Source of the DNA: Pleurocapsa sp. PCC 7327
Lineage (GTDB): Bacteria; Cyanobacteriota; Cyanobacteriia; Cyanobacteriales; Microcystaceae
DNA: 64,000 nt
Assembly (NCBI RefSeq): GCF_000317025.1
Contig: NC_019689.1
Coordinates: 2,581,501-2,645,500 of the forward strand
Reading direction: 5' to 3'
Position 1 is the stretch's first letter; every line of letters starts with the position of its first letter. Under the pieces are notes generated by a model. It was not told where the DNA came from and ran no database searches. It saw only the letters and a list, made by a program, of their open reading frames with translations. The translations under genes and the position numbers were made by a program. Shown one piece after another: positions 17,499 through 27,285 of the stretch.

Positions 17499-20400
17499 CT
17501 TAGGGCGGTAAGAGCTTTAGAGGAATTTTGAGCGAGCAAGTCTTTGATAGCTGCTAAAAATTGTTGTTCGATAAAAGGCTTGGTAAAATAAGCGCTAGCT
17601 CCTAAATGCATAGCCAGCTGGCGGTGTTTGTCGCTGCTGCGGGAAGTCAGCATGGCGACTGGGATCTTAGTCATTTCGGGATCGCGGCGGCGCTGACCGA
17701 GAAATTCAAAGCCATTCATATTGGGCATTTCCACATCACAAATAACGAGTTGTATGCCCGCAGTTTGTTGCAATTGCTCGATCGCCTCGCGTCCGTCTCT
17801 GGCTTGAACGACGCGATAGCCAGCTTTTTGTAAGGTAAGGGCAAGCGTTCTGCGTAGGGTAGCCGAGTCGTCCACCACCAGAATAGTAGTTGCCTGAGCA
17901 ACCGTTGGCGCTGATTTTGCATTGGCAATTTGTTGCTTGTCCGAGAACGCCGATTTGATTGCTGCCTTGGCTGTTTCGGGTTCTAGGAACTGGTCTAGCA
18001 GGATGCCTCCGTTGATAACCGGAATTAGGGTGCCATCTCCCAAAATCGTACAACCATAAGTATAGCTAGGAGAAGCGATCGCGCTTCCGAATGGCTTGAT
18101 AACCAACTCTTGTTCGCTCACCAAGCGATTGACTTCCAAGGCAAATAATTGCTGTCCTCGACGCAGCAGCAGGAGGGGTAGCGCCCAATCATCGGGGGTG
18201 GGCACCGAGCTGAGTACCTTACTGGACGTAATTTCTGGCAAGGCACAATTATAGGTCAACAGTTCGTTTAATCGATAAATCGGAATAATTTGCTGCTGCC
18301 AATGCAAAAAGCGCTGACTGCCCGATTTTTTAATTTGCTCGCCAGTAGGAATAATAATTTCTTCGATACTGTCGGAGGGCAAAGCCACGGCAGTTGCTTG
18401 TCCGGTTACTTCCTGGTTCATCAAACAAACCAGCAATTTAGAAATCGTCAGGGTTAAGGGGAGACGCAAAGTAAAAGTCGTTCCCTTTCCAGGCGTAGAG
18501 GTTACTACGACAGTGCCTTTGAGCGATCGCAACTGAGAGCGAACCACATCGAGACCGACTCCTCGTCCCGACAGTTCGCTAACTTGGCTGGCGGTAGAGA
18601 ATCCTGGCTCGAAAATCAGCTCGGCAATGCGATCTTCGGTCATCATTGCCAGTTCTTCCGGAGTTGCCAAGCCAACGCTAATGGCTTTCTGCCCGATTTT
18701 TTCCAGATTCAGACCCCGACCGTCATCTTTGATTTCGATAATGGTTTGGTTGCCTTGGTGGAATGCCCGAATTTCGATTTGTCCTTCTTCTGATTTGCCT
18801 TGCTGTTTTCTCACCTCTGGCGGTTCGATTCCATGGTCGAAGGCATTGCGGAGCAAATGCAGTAAGGGGTCGTAGAGCTTCTCCAGCGCGGCTTTGTCTA
18901 CCAATACCCCCGTTCCGCTCAGTTTGAGCTTCACGGGTTTGTGATAAGTCGTGGATAGGTCGCGTAAGGTGCGCGGGAAGCGGTTGAGAACTTCGCCCAA
19001 AGGCAGCATCCTAGCCCACATCAACTCATCCCGCAAGTTGGTGAGCATCTGACGCTGTTGCTCCAGACTTTGGTTAGAGTTACGCGCGAACAGGACGATA
19101 TCTTCGACGGCTTCTTCGAGCTGAATCATCTCTTCCACTAGCCCTTGTAGCAGCGAATAGAGCGCTCCGTAGCTGTCCATTTCTAGAGCGTCGAATTCAG
19201 CCAAGCTTTGTATTCTAAATTCCGAACTCTGACTCGAAGCGACGGTTGAATCTCGATCCGATTTCAGATCTCCAAGCTCGTCATTCATCGGCTTGACTAG
19301 CATCTGATCTGACAATTCTCGCAATTTCCCGGTCATTTTCTGGAACCGGGCAAAGCGAGCTAGCAGCTCTTTAACTCCCCCCTGGATTTGCTCGTTTTGT
19401 AGCGAAAGGCTATTGCGGTTGATGGAAAGCTCGCCGACTAGGTTATTCATCCGCTCCAAGCGGTTGAAGTCAACCCGAACTGAGAGATTAGAGGCTGCCT
19501 TGGCTGCTGACACGCCGGGAAGTTCTGGATGTTTGTCCGGCTCGGTAAATGTTTCTCGATTGGTTTTAGCGGCAATCGGCGCAGGAGTGGCAGAGGTAGG
19601 AAGTGGAAAAGAGAGGGGAGCAGAAGGTTCGGAAGTTTCCTCAATTGACGGCAGGCGATCGAAAATTTGCTCGACCGATTGAACGGCTGCATCAATTTTC
19701 TCCGCTAGTTCTTCGGGTTTGGACTCGGTGAAATAAAGCATGGGAGACGCTTCGGTAGTTTCAGGAGCGACCGAACCGAAGACTTCATCGAGAGAAGGAG
19801 ACGCTTCGGTAGTTTCAGGAGCGACCGAACCGAAGACTTCATCGAGGGAAGGAGACGCTTCAGTAGTTTCAGGAGCGACCGAACCGAAGACTTCATCGAG
19901 AGAAGGGGTACTAAAATTAATTGGAGCAGTTTCTGGGGCAGGTGTGACGGTTCCAAAGATATCGTCTAGTGCTGGAGGTGCCGTTTCGCCCCAGAAAGCT
20001 TCTAGGGATTGAGCGTCAAACTCAGCTTGAGTTTCAACTATTTCGGGATGAACGAGCAGTGCTGCTGTTCCTGCCGAGCCTTGAGCCAGAGCGATGAGAA
20101 CCTCAGAGGGATTGCCGCCGCGATCGCGATCGCCTGCTAGCACCTGCTCTCTACTTACCTGCCAATCTGCCAGCGCCAGTTGGGTAATCTGTAAAGTTTT
20201 ATCGGGATGGCGATCGAGGGCTTGCAAAGCGACTTGAGCAATTTCTCCAAATCCAGGCAAACCGAGCAACTCCGCAAATCCAACAAATACTTCTGCTTGC
20301 GCCCGCAATTCTCCAGCCACTTCGTAATTTTGAGGGTTGGCAACGACATTGGCAAGACGTTCTAATCCCTGAGCGACATCGACTTCAAAGATCGAGGAGA

Positions 20401-20863
20401 CGATATCGATCCCCAAATCGCTAGAGGAGGGAATGTACCGATCCGCGTTAGCGAGACTATCTCCCAAGCGCTCTTCGAGCTGTTTAAAAATCGGTTCGGC
20501 AACTTGCAGCGCCGCGTCTGCATCGAAGCTACCCACTTGGATTTGCTCCATCAAGGGATTTTTGAGACAATCGTAGGCTTTTAGGAGAAGGCTTTCTAGC
20601 TCGGTATCGATTTCAACTGTTTCGTTGTAAAGCGCCTTGAAGGCATCTTCCAAGCGATGGGACAGAGTTTTGATGGCGTTCAGTTCCACGCTTGCCGCAC
20701 CCCCTTTGAGGGAATGGGCAGCTCGCATGATTTCGTGGACTTTCGCCGTACTGCGTTCTTCTCGGAGGGTGAGTAACCCGCTTTCGATGGAATGCAACAG
20801 TTCGGGTGCTTCTTCGATGAAAAACTGGTAAGCTTGGTCGCGGATATCGGAGTTTAGTGCCAT
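17495..20863 (-). CDS. Hybrid CheA histidine kinase with C-terminal receiver (PixL-like)
   Basis: 1122 residues. The Hpt domain is at 1-110 with phospho-accepting His50 in AAHSLKGGA. A long acidic linker (about 110-460) contains three 18-residue repeats. Dimerisation and the HATPase domain follow, with N-box NAFDHGIEP near 671, DDGRG and GRGVGLDVV near 768, then a CheW-like domain. The receiver (about 990-1110) has ILVVDDS and the acceptor Asp1043 in CDVEMPN. This layout matches PixL and PilL of Synechocystis, which drive light-directed type IV pilus motility. Gene order (MCP-MCP-CheA) favours the pix type. All catalytic residues look intact. Confidence 0.9.
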   Translation of the reverse strand: MALNSDIRDQAYQFFIEEAPELLHSIESGLLTLREERSTAKVHEIMRAAHSLKGGAASVELNAIKTLSHRLEDAFKALYNETVEIDTELESLLLKAYDCLKNPLMEQIQVGSFDADAALQVAEPIFKQLEERLGDSLANADRYIPSSSDLGIDIVSSIFEVDVAQGLERLANVVANPQNYEVAGELRAQAEVFVGFAELLGLPGFGEIAQVALQALDRHPDKTLQITQLALADWQVSREQVLAGDRDRGGNPSEVLIALAQGSAGTAALLVHPEIVETQAEFDAQSLEAFWGETAPPALDDIFGTVTPAPETAPINFSTPSLDEVFGSVAPETTEASPSLDEVFGSVAPETTEASPSLDEVFGSVAPETTEASPMLYFTESKPEELAEKIDAAVQSVEQIFDRLPSIEETSEPSAPLSFPLPTSATPAPIAAKTNRETFTEPDKHPELPGVSAAKAASNLSVRVDFNRLERMNNLVGELSINRNSLSLQNEQIQGGVKELLARFARFQKMTGKLRELSDQMLVKPMNDELGDLKSDRDSTVASSQSSEFRIQSLAEFDALEMDSYGALYSLLQGLVEEMIQLEEAVEDIVLFARNSNQSLEQQRQMLTNLRDELMWARMLPLGEVLNRFPRTLRDLSTTYHKPVKLKLSGTGVLVDKAALEKLYDPLLHLLRNAFDHGIEPPEVRKQQGKSEEGQIEIRAFHQGNQTIIEIKDDGRGLNLEKIGQKAISVGLATPEELAMMTEDRIAELIFEPGFSTASQVSELSGRGVGLDVVRSQLRSLKGTVVVTSTPGKGTTFTLRLPLTLTISKLLVCLMNQEVTGQATAVALPSDSIEEIIIPTGEQIKKSGSQRFLHWQQQIIPIYRLNELLTYNCALPEITSSKVLSSVPTPDDWALPLLLLRRGQQLFALEVNRLVSEQELVIKPFGSAIASPSYTYGCTILGDGTLIPVINGGILLDQFLEPETAKAAIKSAFSDKQQIANAKSAPTVAQATTILVVDDSATLRRTLALTLQKAGYRVVQARDGREAIEQLQQTAGIQLVICDVEMPNMNGFEFLGQRRRDPEMTKIPVAMLTSRSSDKHRQLAMHLGASAYFTKPFIEQQFLAAIKDLLAQNSSKALTALR
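19746..19907 (-). repeat. Three 54-bp tandem repeats in the CheA linker
   Basis: Units begin at 19746, 19800 and 19854 and are nearly identical. They encode three copies of SPSLDEVFGSVAPETTEA in the linker of the CheA-like kinase (about residues 320-372). A fourth degenerate DDIFGTV/DEVFGSV copy precedes them in the protein. Copy number may vary between strains. Confidence 0.9.
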
Positions 20864-20959
20864 CTTTCGCTCGTGAGAAGAGGTTGGGGATAAGGAATGA
20901 GAAGGAATATCTCAATATTAATGAGTAAATCTCTCAATTCAGACTGCAAAGTCAAAATT

Positions 20960-23900
20960 TTATTCCACCTTGAACTTACTGACGCTCTCTTGTAGCGTTT
21001 GGGCTACTGTCAGCAGTTCTTTGAAAGAGTTGGAAACTTGAGTGGCTTCGGCTGAGGTTTTGGTCGAAATCGCTGCTACTTCATTCATGGTCTGGCTAAC
21101 CGTTTCAGACGCTTGGGATTGTTCGTTGGCGGTTTTGGCGATCGCTCTAACCAACTGGTCGATCTGAGCGCTCGCCTCAGCAATCTTGGTAAGATTTTGG
21201 CGAGTTTCCTCCACTAGCTTCGTCCCCACTGCCACTCGCTCGGTTCCCGACTGCATCGCTGTTGCTACTTCGTTAGTCTCTGTTTGAATGCTGGTTACTA
21301 AGTTGCTAATTTCCGCCGTTGCCTCTGCCGATTGCGCGGCTAGGATTCTCACTTCATCGGCAATCACCGCAAAACCTTGTCCTTCATCTCCGGCGCGGGC
21401 AGCCTCAATAGAAGCTTTCAGCGCCAACATGTGAGTTTGAGCGGCAAATCGACCGATCAGACCGATGACTTTAGAAATCTTCTGGGTCGATTCTCCAAGG
21501 CGCTTGACTTTCTCCGCGGTCTCGACGACCGTTTCCCGAATGGCCAAAATTCCGTCTACAGTTCGGTTCATAGCAACGTCGCCCGTTCGCACTGTCTGAG
21601 AGGCTTGTTGAACTACCATTTCTGCTTGCTTGGCATTAGCTGTCACCTCGCGAATCGATTTGGTCATGGATTGAATTCGCGCCAGCGCATCGGCAATTTC
21701 TTGAGCCTGACGCACCGCTTCTTCAGATAGGGTTTTTACAGATACTTCATTTTGACTGGTGGTGACGGTCATCTGTTTGGCAGCCATTTTTACTTGCCCT
21801 ACGATTTTCCGCAAGCTCTCGATGGTGGAGTTGTAGGAGTCCGCTACAGTTCCGATTTCATCTTCGGTGACGGTAGCGCGAATTGTCAAATCTCCTTGAC
21901 TGACGGGATCTACCTCCTTTAGTAACTCTAGCGCTCGTCGCTGCAAGTTTTCTTTTTCCTGGCGCTGGCGTTCGAGGAGGCTGGCTCTCTCAAGCGACAG
22001 TCCGACTTGCGTAGCCAACTGAGCCAAAAAGTCCACTTCTGCCGGCTCCCAGTTGCGGGGAGCCGAACACTGGTGGGCAATCAATAAGCCCAGTAAATCT
22101 TCCCCTACCACAATAGGTGCAACCAAGTTAGCTTTGATACCAAAGGCTTCGAGTTGTTTGAGGTGGCATTCGGTCAAGCCAGCCTTGTAAATATCGGGCG
22201 TCGGTTGAATTCGACCTTGTTTGTATTTCTGGACGTATTTGTCGGCAAAACAGGGGTCGGCGATCTCTGCTCCTAGCGCTTTGGGGAATTCGTCGGCAAC
22301 GGATTCGGCAACTACGGTGCCTTTCCAGTTTTTGTCGAACTGATAGATAATGACGCGATCCGAGCGAATCGCTTGGCGGATCTCTGTCACAGCCGTATCA
22401 AAGATTTTCTTGGACTCGAGGGACTGAGACATCTTGAGCGTAAGGTCTTTGAGGGCTTGAGCGCGTTCTGCGGCGATCTTGGTCTTCTCGATTAAGTTCG
22501 CCCGGTCGATCGCCAAACCGAATTGCGTCGCAATCTGCGTTAGTAGCTCGATTTCACTTGGCTGCCAAACTCTAGATTCCGAACACTGGTTGACAGACAA
22601 TAAACCCGTTAGAATGCCGCGACTGCCGCACACAATGGGCACCACCAAGTTAGCTCTGATGGCAAACGCCTCTAGCATTTTGATGTGGCAATCCGCCAAT
22701 CCAGATTCATAAATATTGGCTAGGGCTTGAACGCGACCTCGGCGATACTCCTCTACCATGCGATTGTCAAAACAAGGATCGGTAATTAGAGCGCCTAAAG
22801 CGCGAGGCAAGCCTTGGGCTACCGATTCGGCGACGACCTCTCCTGTGAAAGTTTCTTCATCGAAACGATAGAAAAAGGCGCGATCGACGTTCAAGTCGAT
22901 CCGAAGCTTTTCTAAGGCGATCTCGAAAGCGTTTTTGACTTGAGGGTATTGGCTCAGATCCAAGGTGACTTCTTTGAGAAGTTGTTCGCGAGCCTTTTCT
23001 TGACGCAAGGCTGTTAGGTTAGCCTCCATCTTAGTCGCCATGCGATCGAGTTCTTGAGAGAGAACCCCGATTTCATCTCGACGAGCCGTGTCTGCTAACC
23101 CAGCGATCTTTTCCCCGTTAGCGATCCCTCTAGCAAAATCTTGCAAGCGCCGTAGCGGACGGGAAAATGTTCCTGCTACCGGAATTGCGATCGCGCCAGC
23201 CGCCAGCAAGAACACTAAGCCAATGCCGTAACCGACGATGCGGACGCTATTCACGGCACTATTTAAAGTCTCTGGGGCAGTTCCGACAGCAAGCATTCCG
23301 ACTGGTTTGGCTTGCTGGGGATTCAAATCCTGTCGATAGTCGTATAGGGGTAGGTAATAGGTCAGATAGGGCTTACCGTCGATCTCTTCACGCCAAGGGA
23401 ATCTTTGTCCGCCGTCGAGAACGGCTTTCTTGACTGCTTCGGCAGCGCGATCGCCAATGGCTCGATTTTTTCCGTCGGCTGTGGCTATCGTCGTGCTAAC
23501 TCGCAGATCGCCTGCATATAAACTGGCTTCCGAGCCATAATATTCTCGGAAGGTATCGACTAAGATATTGTTTCGGTTAAGAAGTACTCCCGCGATCGCA
23601 ATTCCTACTACTTTGCCGTTGACCTCGATCGGTTCGACTGCCATCGCAGTCAGTCCTTTTATCCCTTTGTTAGCATCGGAAGCCTTAAACTGCTCTCCCA
23701 ATCCCAACTTTTGGATGACCGAGCGATCGAGCAGTTCGATTCCCTTGAGTGGGCGTTTGAGGCGTAGGGATTCTTTAACGATCGCAATATTTCCGAGATC
23801 GATTCCTGTGGGTAAAGAGACATTTTCAATTGCCTCGCTGCGATCTTCGGCAGCGGTTCCTAGGGAATAATCTTTGTGAACTCTCAGGAACTGAGCGATC

Positions 23901-24439
23901 GTTTTTCCCTGCGCGTTAGCGATAATTCTGAAGCTTTTCCATCCGTCAAGTCGCTCTTGTTCGATCTTGGAGGGAACGATCAGACTTTGCAATAGCATTT
24001 GGTTGGCTTTGACTTGTGCGGGATTTTGCAAATCTATTTTGCTTGCCCCAAGTACGTCGGCAATTGCCTGAACCTGTCCCGAACTCTCCAGTCGCACCCA
24101 GTGAATATAATCTTCTTGGAATCCGCTTGCATTCGATGCGACCGTTTCTTTGAGCGTGTCTTGAGCGGTCTTTTGACTGTACCAAACAATTCCCTGAGTT
24201 ACGCCGATTGTTGGCAGGGCAGCCCCAACAATTAACAATGTCGACAGTTTCCATCGAAAGCTCAGGTTTTGCCAAAGGTTGGCTTTACCTTCTTTAGGCG
24301 CCTCTAATAGCTCGATTTGGCTTGGAGAAGGCACTAGCTGTGGCGATGGAGTCCGCGTCTCTCTTTGAGGAGATTGAGATATTAAACTGCGATCGTTAGC
24401 GATTTTTTTGAAATTGGGCTTGGGAGGGGTCTGGGTCAT
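20960..24439 (-). CDS. Methyl-accepting photoreceptor candidate with two GAF domains (PixJ-like)
   Basis: 1159 residues. A cytoplasmic head of about 65 residues, a membrane helix (near 66-88), a periplasmic dCache-like sensor, a second helix (IGLVFLLAAGAIAIPVAG, near 405) and HAMP come first. Two GAF domains follow, then a second HAMP-like segment (about 845) and the MCP signalling hairpin. Each GAF has a DPCF cysteine and a Cys-His 28 residues later, the spacing of DXCF-type cyanobacteriochromes such as PixJ, so bilin binding is likely. The hairpin tip reads THMLALKASIEAARAGDEGQ, with Lys where most receptors have Asn. It lies between the broken MCP and the CheA gene on the same strand. Confidence 0.85.
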   Translation of the reverse strand: MTQTPPKPNFKKIANDRSLISQSPQRETRTPSPQLVPSPSQIELLEAPKEGKANLWQNLSFRWKLSTLLIVGAALPTIGVTQGIVWYSQKTAQDTLKETVASNASGFQEDYIHWVRLESSGQVQAIADVLGASKIDLQNPAQVKANQMLLQSLIVPSKIEQERLDGWKSFRIIANAQGKTIAQFLRVHKDYSLGTAAEDRSEAIENVSLPTGIDLGNIAIVKESLRLKRPLKGIELLDRSVIQKLGLGEQFKASDANKGIKGLTAMAVEPIEVNGKVVGIAIAGVLLNRNNILVDTFREYYGSEASLYAGDLRVSTTIATADGKNRAIGDRAAEAVKKAVLDGGQRFPWREEIDGKPYLTYYLPLYDYRQDLNPQQAKPVGMLAVGTAPETLNSAVNSVRIVGYGIGLVFLLAAGAIAIPVAGTFSRPLRRLQDFARGIANGEKIAGLADTARRDEIGVLSQELDRMATKMEANLTALRQEKAREQLLKEVTLDLSQYPQVKNAFEIALEKLRIDLNVDRAFFYRFDEETFTGEVVAESVAQGLPRALGALITDPCFDNRMVEEYRRGRVQALANIYESGLADCHIKMLEAFAIRANLVVPIVCGSRGILTGLLSVNQCSESRVWQPSEIELLTQIATQFGLAIDRANLIEKTKIAAERAQALKDLTLKMSQSLESKKIFDTAVTEIRQAIRSDRVIIYQFDKNWKGTVVAESVADEFPKALGAEIADPCFADKYVQKYKQGRIQPTPDIYKAGLTECHLKQLEAFGIKANLVAPIVVGEDLLGLLIAHQCSAPRNWEPAEVDFLAQLATQVGLSLERASLLERQRQEKENLQRRALELLKEVDPVSQGDLTIRATVTEDEIGTVADSYNSTIESLRKIVGQVKMAAKQMTVTTSQNEVSVKTLSEEAVRQAQEIADALARIQSMTKSIREVTANAKQAEMVVQQASQTVRTGDVAMNRTVDGILAIRETVVETAEKVKRLGESTQKISKVIGLIGRFAAQTHMLALKASIEAARAGDEGQGFAVIADEVRILAAQSAEATAEISNLVTSIQTETNEVATAMQSGTERVAVGTKLVEETRQNLTKIAEASAQIDQLVRAIAKTANEQSQASETVSQTMNEVAAISTKTSAEATQVSNSFKELLTVAQTLQESVSKFKVE

Positions 24440-24538
24440 GGTTAGCGGTTAGTAGTTGCTGGACTATTGGTTGGCGAAGGCTAGTTGTCGATGGTTGGAC
24501 TGAGAAACGACTGCCGACTCACAACTAACCTCTAACAA

Positions 24539-27254
24539 TTAACTAACTTTGAATTTGCCGACGCTTTCTTGCAGGGCTTGCGCGACTGCGAGGAGTTCTT
24601 TGAAGGAGGCTGACACGTCGGTCGCAGAGGATGAGGTTTCATTAGCGATCGCGGCAATCCCCGTCATGGATTGGCTGACGACTTCGGACACTTCGGTTTG
24701 TTCTTCGGTTGCTTTGGCGATTGCTTCTACTAACTGACCGATCTGTTCGCTGGATGCGGCAATGCGGTTGAGGCTTTGGCGAGTTTCTTCTACCAGTTTT
24801 GTCCCCATAACCACCTGTTCGGTGCCTTCTTCCATCGCCGCGACTACATCGTTAGTTTCTGCCTGAATCTCCGCTACGACTTTTTCGATTTCTGCGGTTG
24901 CTTCGGCGGACTGCCGCGCTAGGTTCCGCACTTCATCGGCAACCACCGCGAAGCCTCGACCTTGTTCTCCCGCGTGCGCCGCCTCAATCGAAGCGTTCAG
25001 CGCGAGCAGGTTGGTTTGGTCGGCGAAGCTACTAATCAGATTGACAACCTTAGAAATTTTCTGGGTCGATTCGCCGAGACGCTTGACTTTTTTCGCTGTT
25101 TCTGCTACCGTCTGACGGATTGCCATAATCCCTTCTACGGTGCGGTTCATGGCAGCGTCTCCCTCTTCTACCGTCTGAGCTGCTTGGTCTACCGCTTCTT
25201 CGGCTTGCTCGGCGCTAAGGGCAACCGCGCGAATGGAGTTGGTCATCGCCTGGATGCGTTCTAGGGCGGCGGCGATTTCTCCGGTTTGCTGCATGGCACC
25301 TTGGGAGAGGGCAGCGACCAAGGCATCGTTATTACTGGTGGTCAGGGCTACTTTTTGAGCGGCTTCTTTCACCTGAGAAACAATTTTGCGCAAGTTTTCG
25401 ATGGTGGAGTTGTAGGAGTCAGCAATGGTACCAATTTCGTCTTCGGTGACGGTGGCGCGGATGGTCAAGTCTCCCTGGGTGAGCGGATCGACTTGCATGA
25501 GTAATTCTAGTGCTCGCTGTTGCAATTTTTCTTTTTCTTTACGCTGTGCTAGCTCGGATAGGCGCTGCTTGTCTAGCAAATTGGTGCGATCGAGCGCCAG
25601 ACCGATTTGTGTTGCCACCTGAGCCAAGAAGTTAATCTCCGCTTCTTCCCACTGGCGAGTGCCGGAACACTGGTGAGCGATCAACAAGCCCAGCAAGTCG
25701 CCGCTCGTCACGATTGGCGTAACCAAATTGGCTTTGACGCTGAAGGGTTCTAGCTGCTTGAGGTGGCATTGGGTCAACCCGGCGTTGTAAATATCGGGCG
25801 TTGCCTGGACGTGACCGCGCTTGTATTTTTCTACGTAGTTCTTGGCAAAGCAGGGGTCGGCGATTTGCGCTCCCAAGGCTTTAGGAAATTCCTCGGCTAC
25901 GGACTCGCCAGTGACCGTTCCTTTCCAGGTTTTATCGAACTGATAGAGGATGACGCGATCGCTCTTGAGGGCATGGCGAACCTTGTCCAGTGGCGGTTGC
26001 GCGAGAATTTCCTCCTTCGTCACTTTTTGAGCCAGTTCCAAGGTAATATCTCTAAGAACTCCTGCCCGTTCGGCTTCGATTTGCTGTCGCTGCAAGAGGT
26101 TGGTACGCTCGATCGCCGCACCGACCTGGATAGCTGCTTGGGTGAAGAAGTCGATCTCGCCGACTTGCCAATTGCGAGTTCCAGAACATTGGTGAGCTAT
26201 CAGCAAGCCTAGCAGCTCTCCACTAGCCACGATAGGCGCGACGAGATTGGCTCTGACGCTGAAGGGGGCGAGTTGTGCAAGGTGACAGTCGGTCAACCCG
26301 GCATTGTAAATATCGGGCGTTGCCTGAACGCGACCTTTCTTATATTTCTGGACATAGTTTTGGGCAAAACAAGGATCGGCGATTTGCGCGCCTAGCGATT
26401 TGGGGAAGCCCGATGCCACCGATTCGGCAACGACCGTGCCTTTCCAGTTTTTGTCGAAGAGATAGACAATAACGCGATCCGATACAATTGCCTTGCGAAT
26501 TTCTTCTACAGCCGCCCTAAAAATCGTATCGACATCCAGCGCTTGAGAAATTTTAACTGTGATATCTTTGAGGAGCTGAGCTTGTTCGACCGATACGGCT
26601 TGTTCCTGCACCAACGTTTCTAGCTGAGCCGCCATGACGTTAATATTGGCTCCCAAAGCCGCTAATTCGTCTTCCCCGGATACCGCCACGCGAGTATCCA
26701 ATTCGCCGCGACCGATTTTTTCTACGGCTTCAGCTGCCGATATAATCGGTCGAGTGAGGCGATCGGCGAGAAGAAGGGCGATGATACCCACTGCGATCGC
26801 AGTCGCTCCCGTTCCCAACAAAGTAGTTAGCAATAACTGTCTTTGGGCAGCAAAAGCCGCCGATGTTGGAGTACTCAATAATATGCGCCAGTCAAAATCC
26901 GGTAGGTTGGTTCGTTTTTGTAGGTTTGAGTAAGCTAAAAGAACGTTCGAGTTTCTGCTAGCATCTCGCAGGGTAGTAAAACCCGTTCGATCGGTCAATA
27001 GTTTCGGGTCAAATTCGGGGTATTCTTTGTCTAAAGACTGACCCACCAGTTTTTGCTCGCCTTCTGGAGCCAAGAAAACTTTACCAGATTTATCTACCAA
27101 ATGGATTTTATTGGCTTCATTAGTAAAGGGTTTAATTAAATCTTCGACCACTTTAATCGGAACGAGAGTGCGAATAACACCGATGGTTTGCCCTGTTACC
27201 GAGTCTTTGATTGGCGCAGCGAAAAACAAAGCATATTTTCCAGTTACAATTGAT
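24539..27254 (-). pseudogene. MCP photoreceptor candidate, 3' part, cut by IS
   Basis: The larger part of a second PixJ-like receptor: end of the periplasmic sensor, membrane helix ([19 protein letters not shown]), HAMP, two GAF domains, second HAMP and an intact MCP hairpin ([20 protein letters not shown]). Both GAFs carry DPCF and Cys-His 28 residues apart. The 5' part lies across the IS at 28428-29121. Joining the halves with one 8-bp duplication gives an open frame of 1133 residues reading [13 protein letters not shown] at the joint. The IS end supplies an in-frame ATG (27262), so a headless protein could still be made. Confidence 0.9.
27247..27254. repeat. Target-site duplication, left copy (CAATTGAT)
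   Basis: CAATTGAT here is repeated exactly at 28428-28435, on the outer sides of the IS ends. Confidence 0.93.
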
Positions 27255-27285
27255 GGGAGCATCCACTTTTGGAAGAAACACCCAA

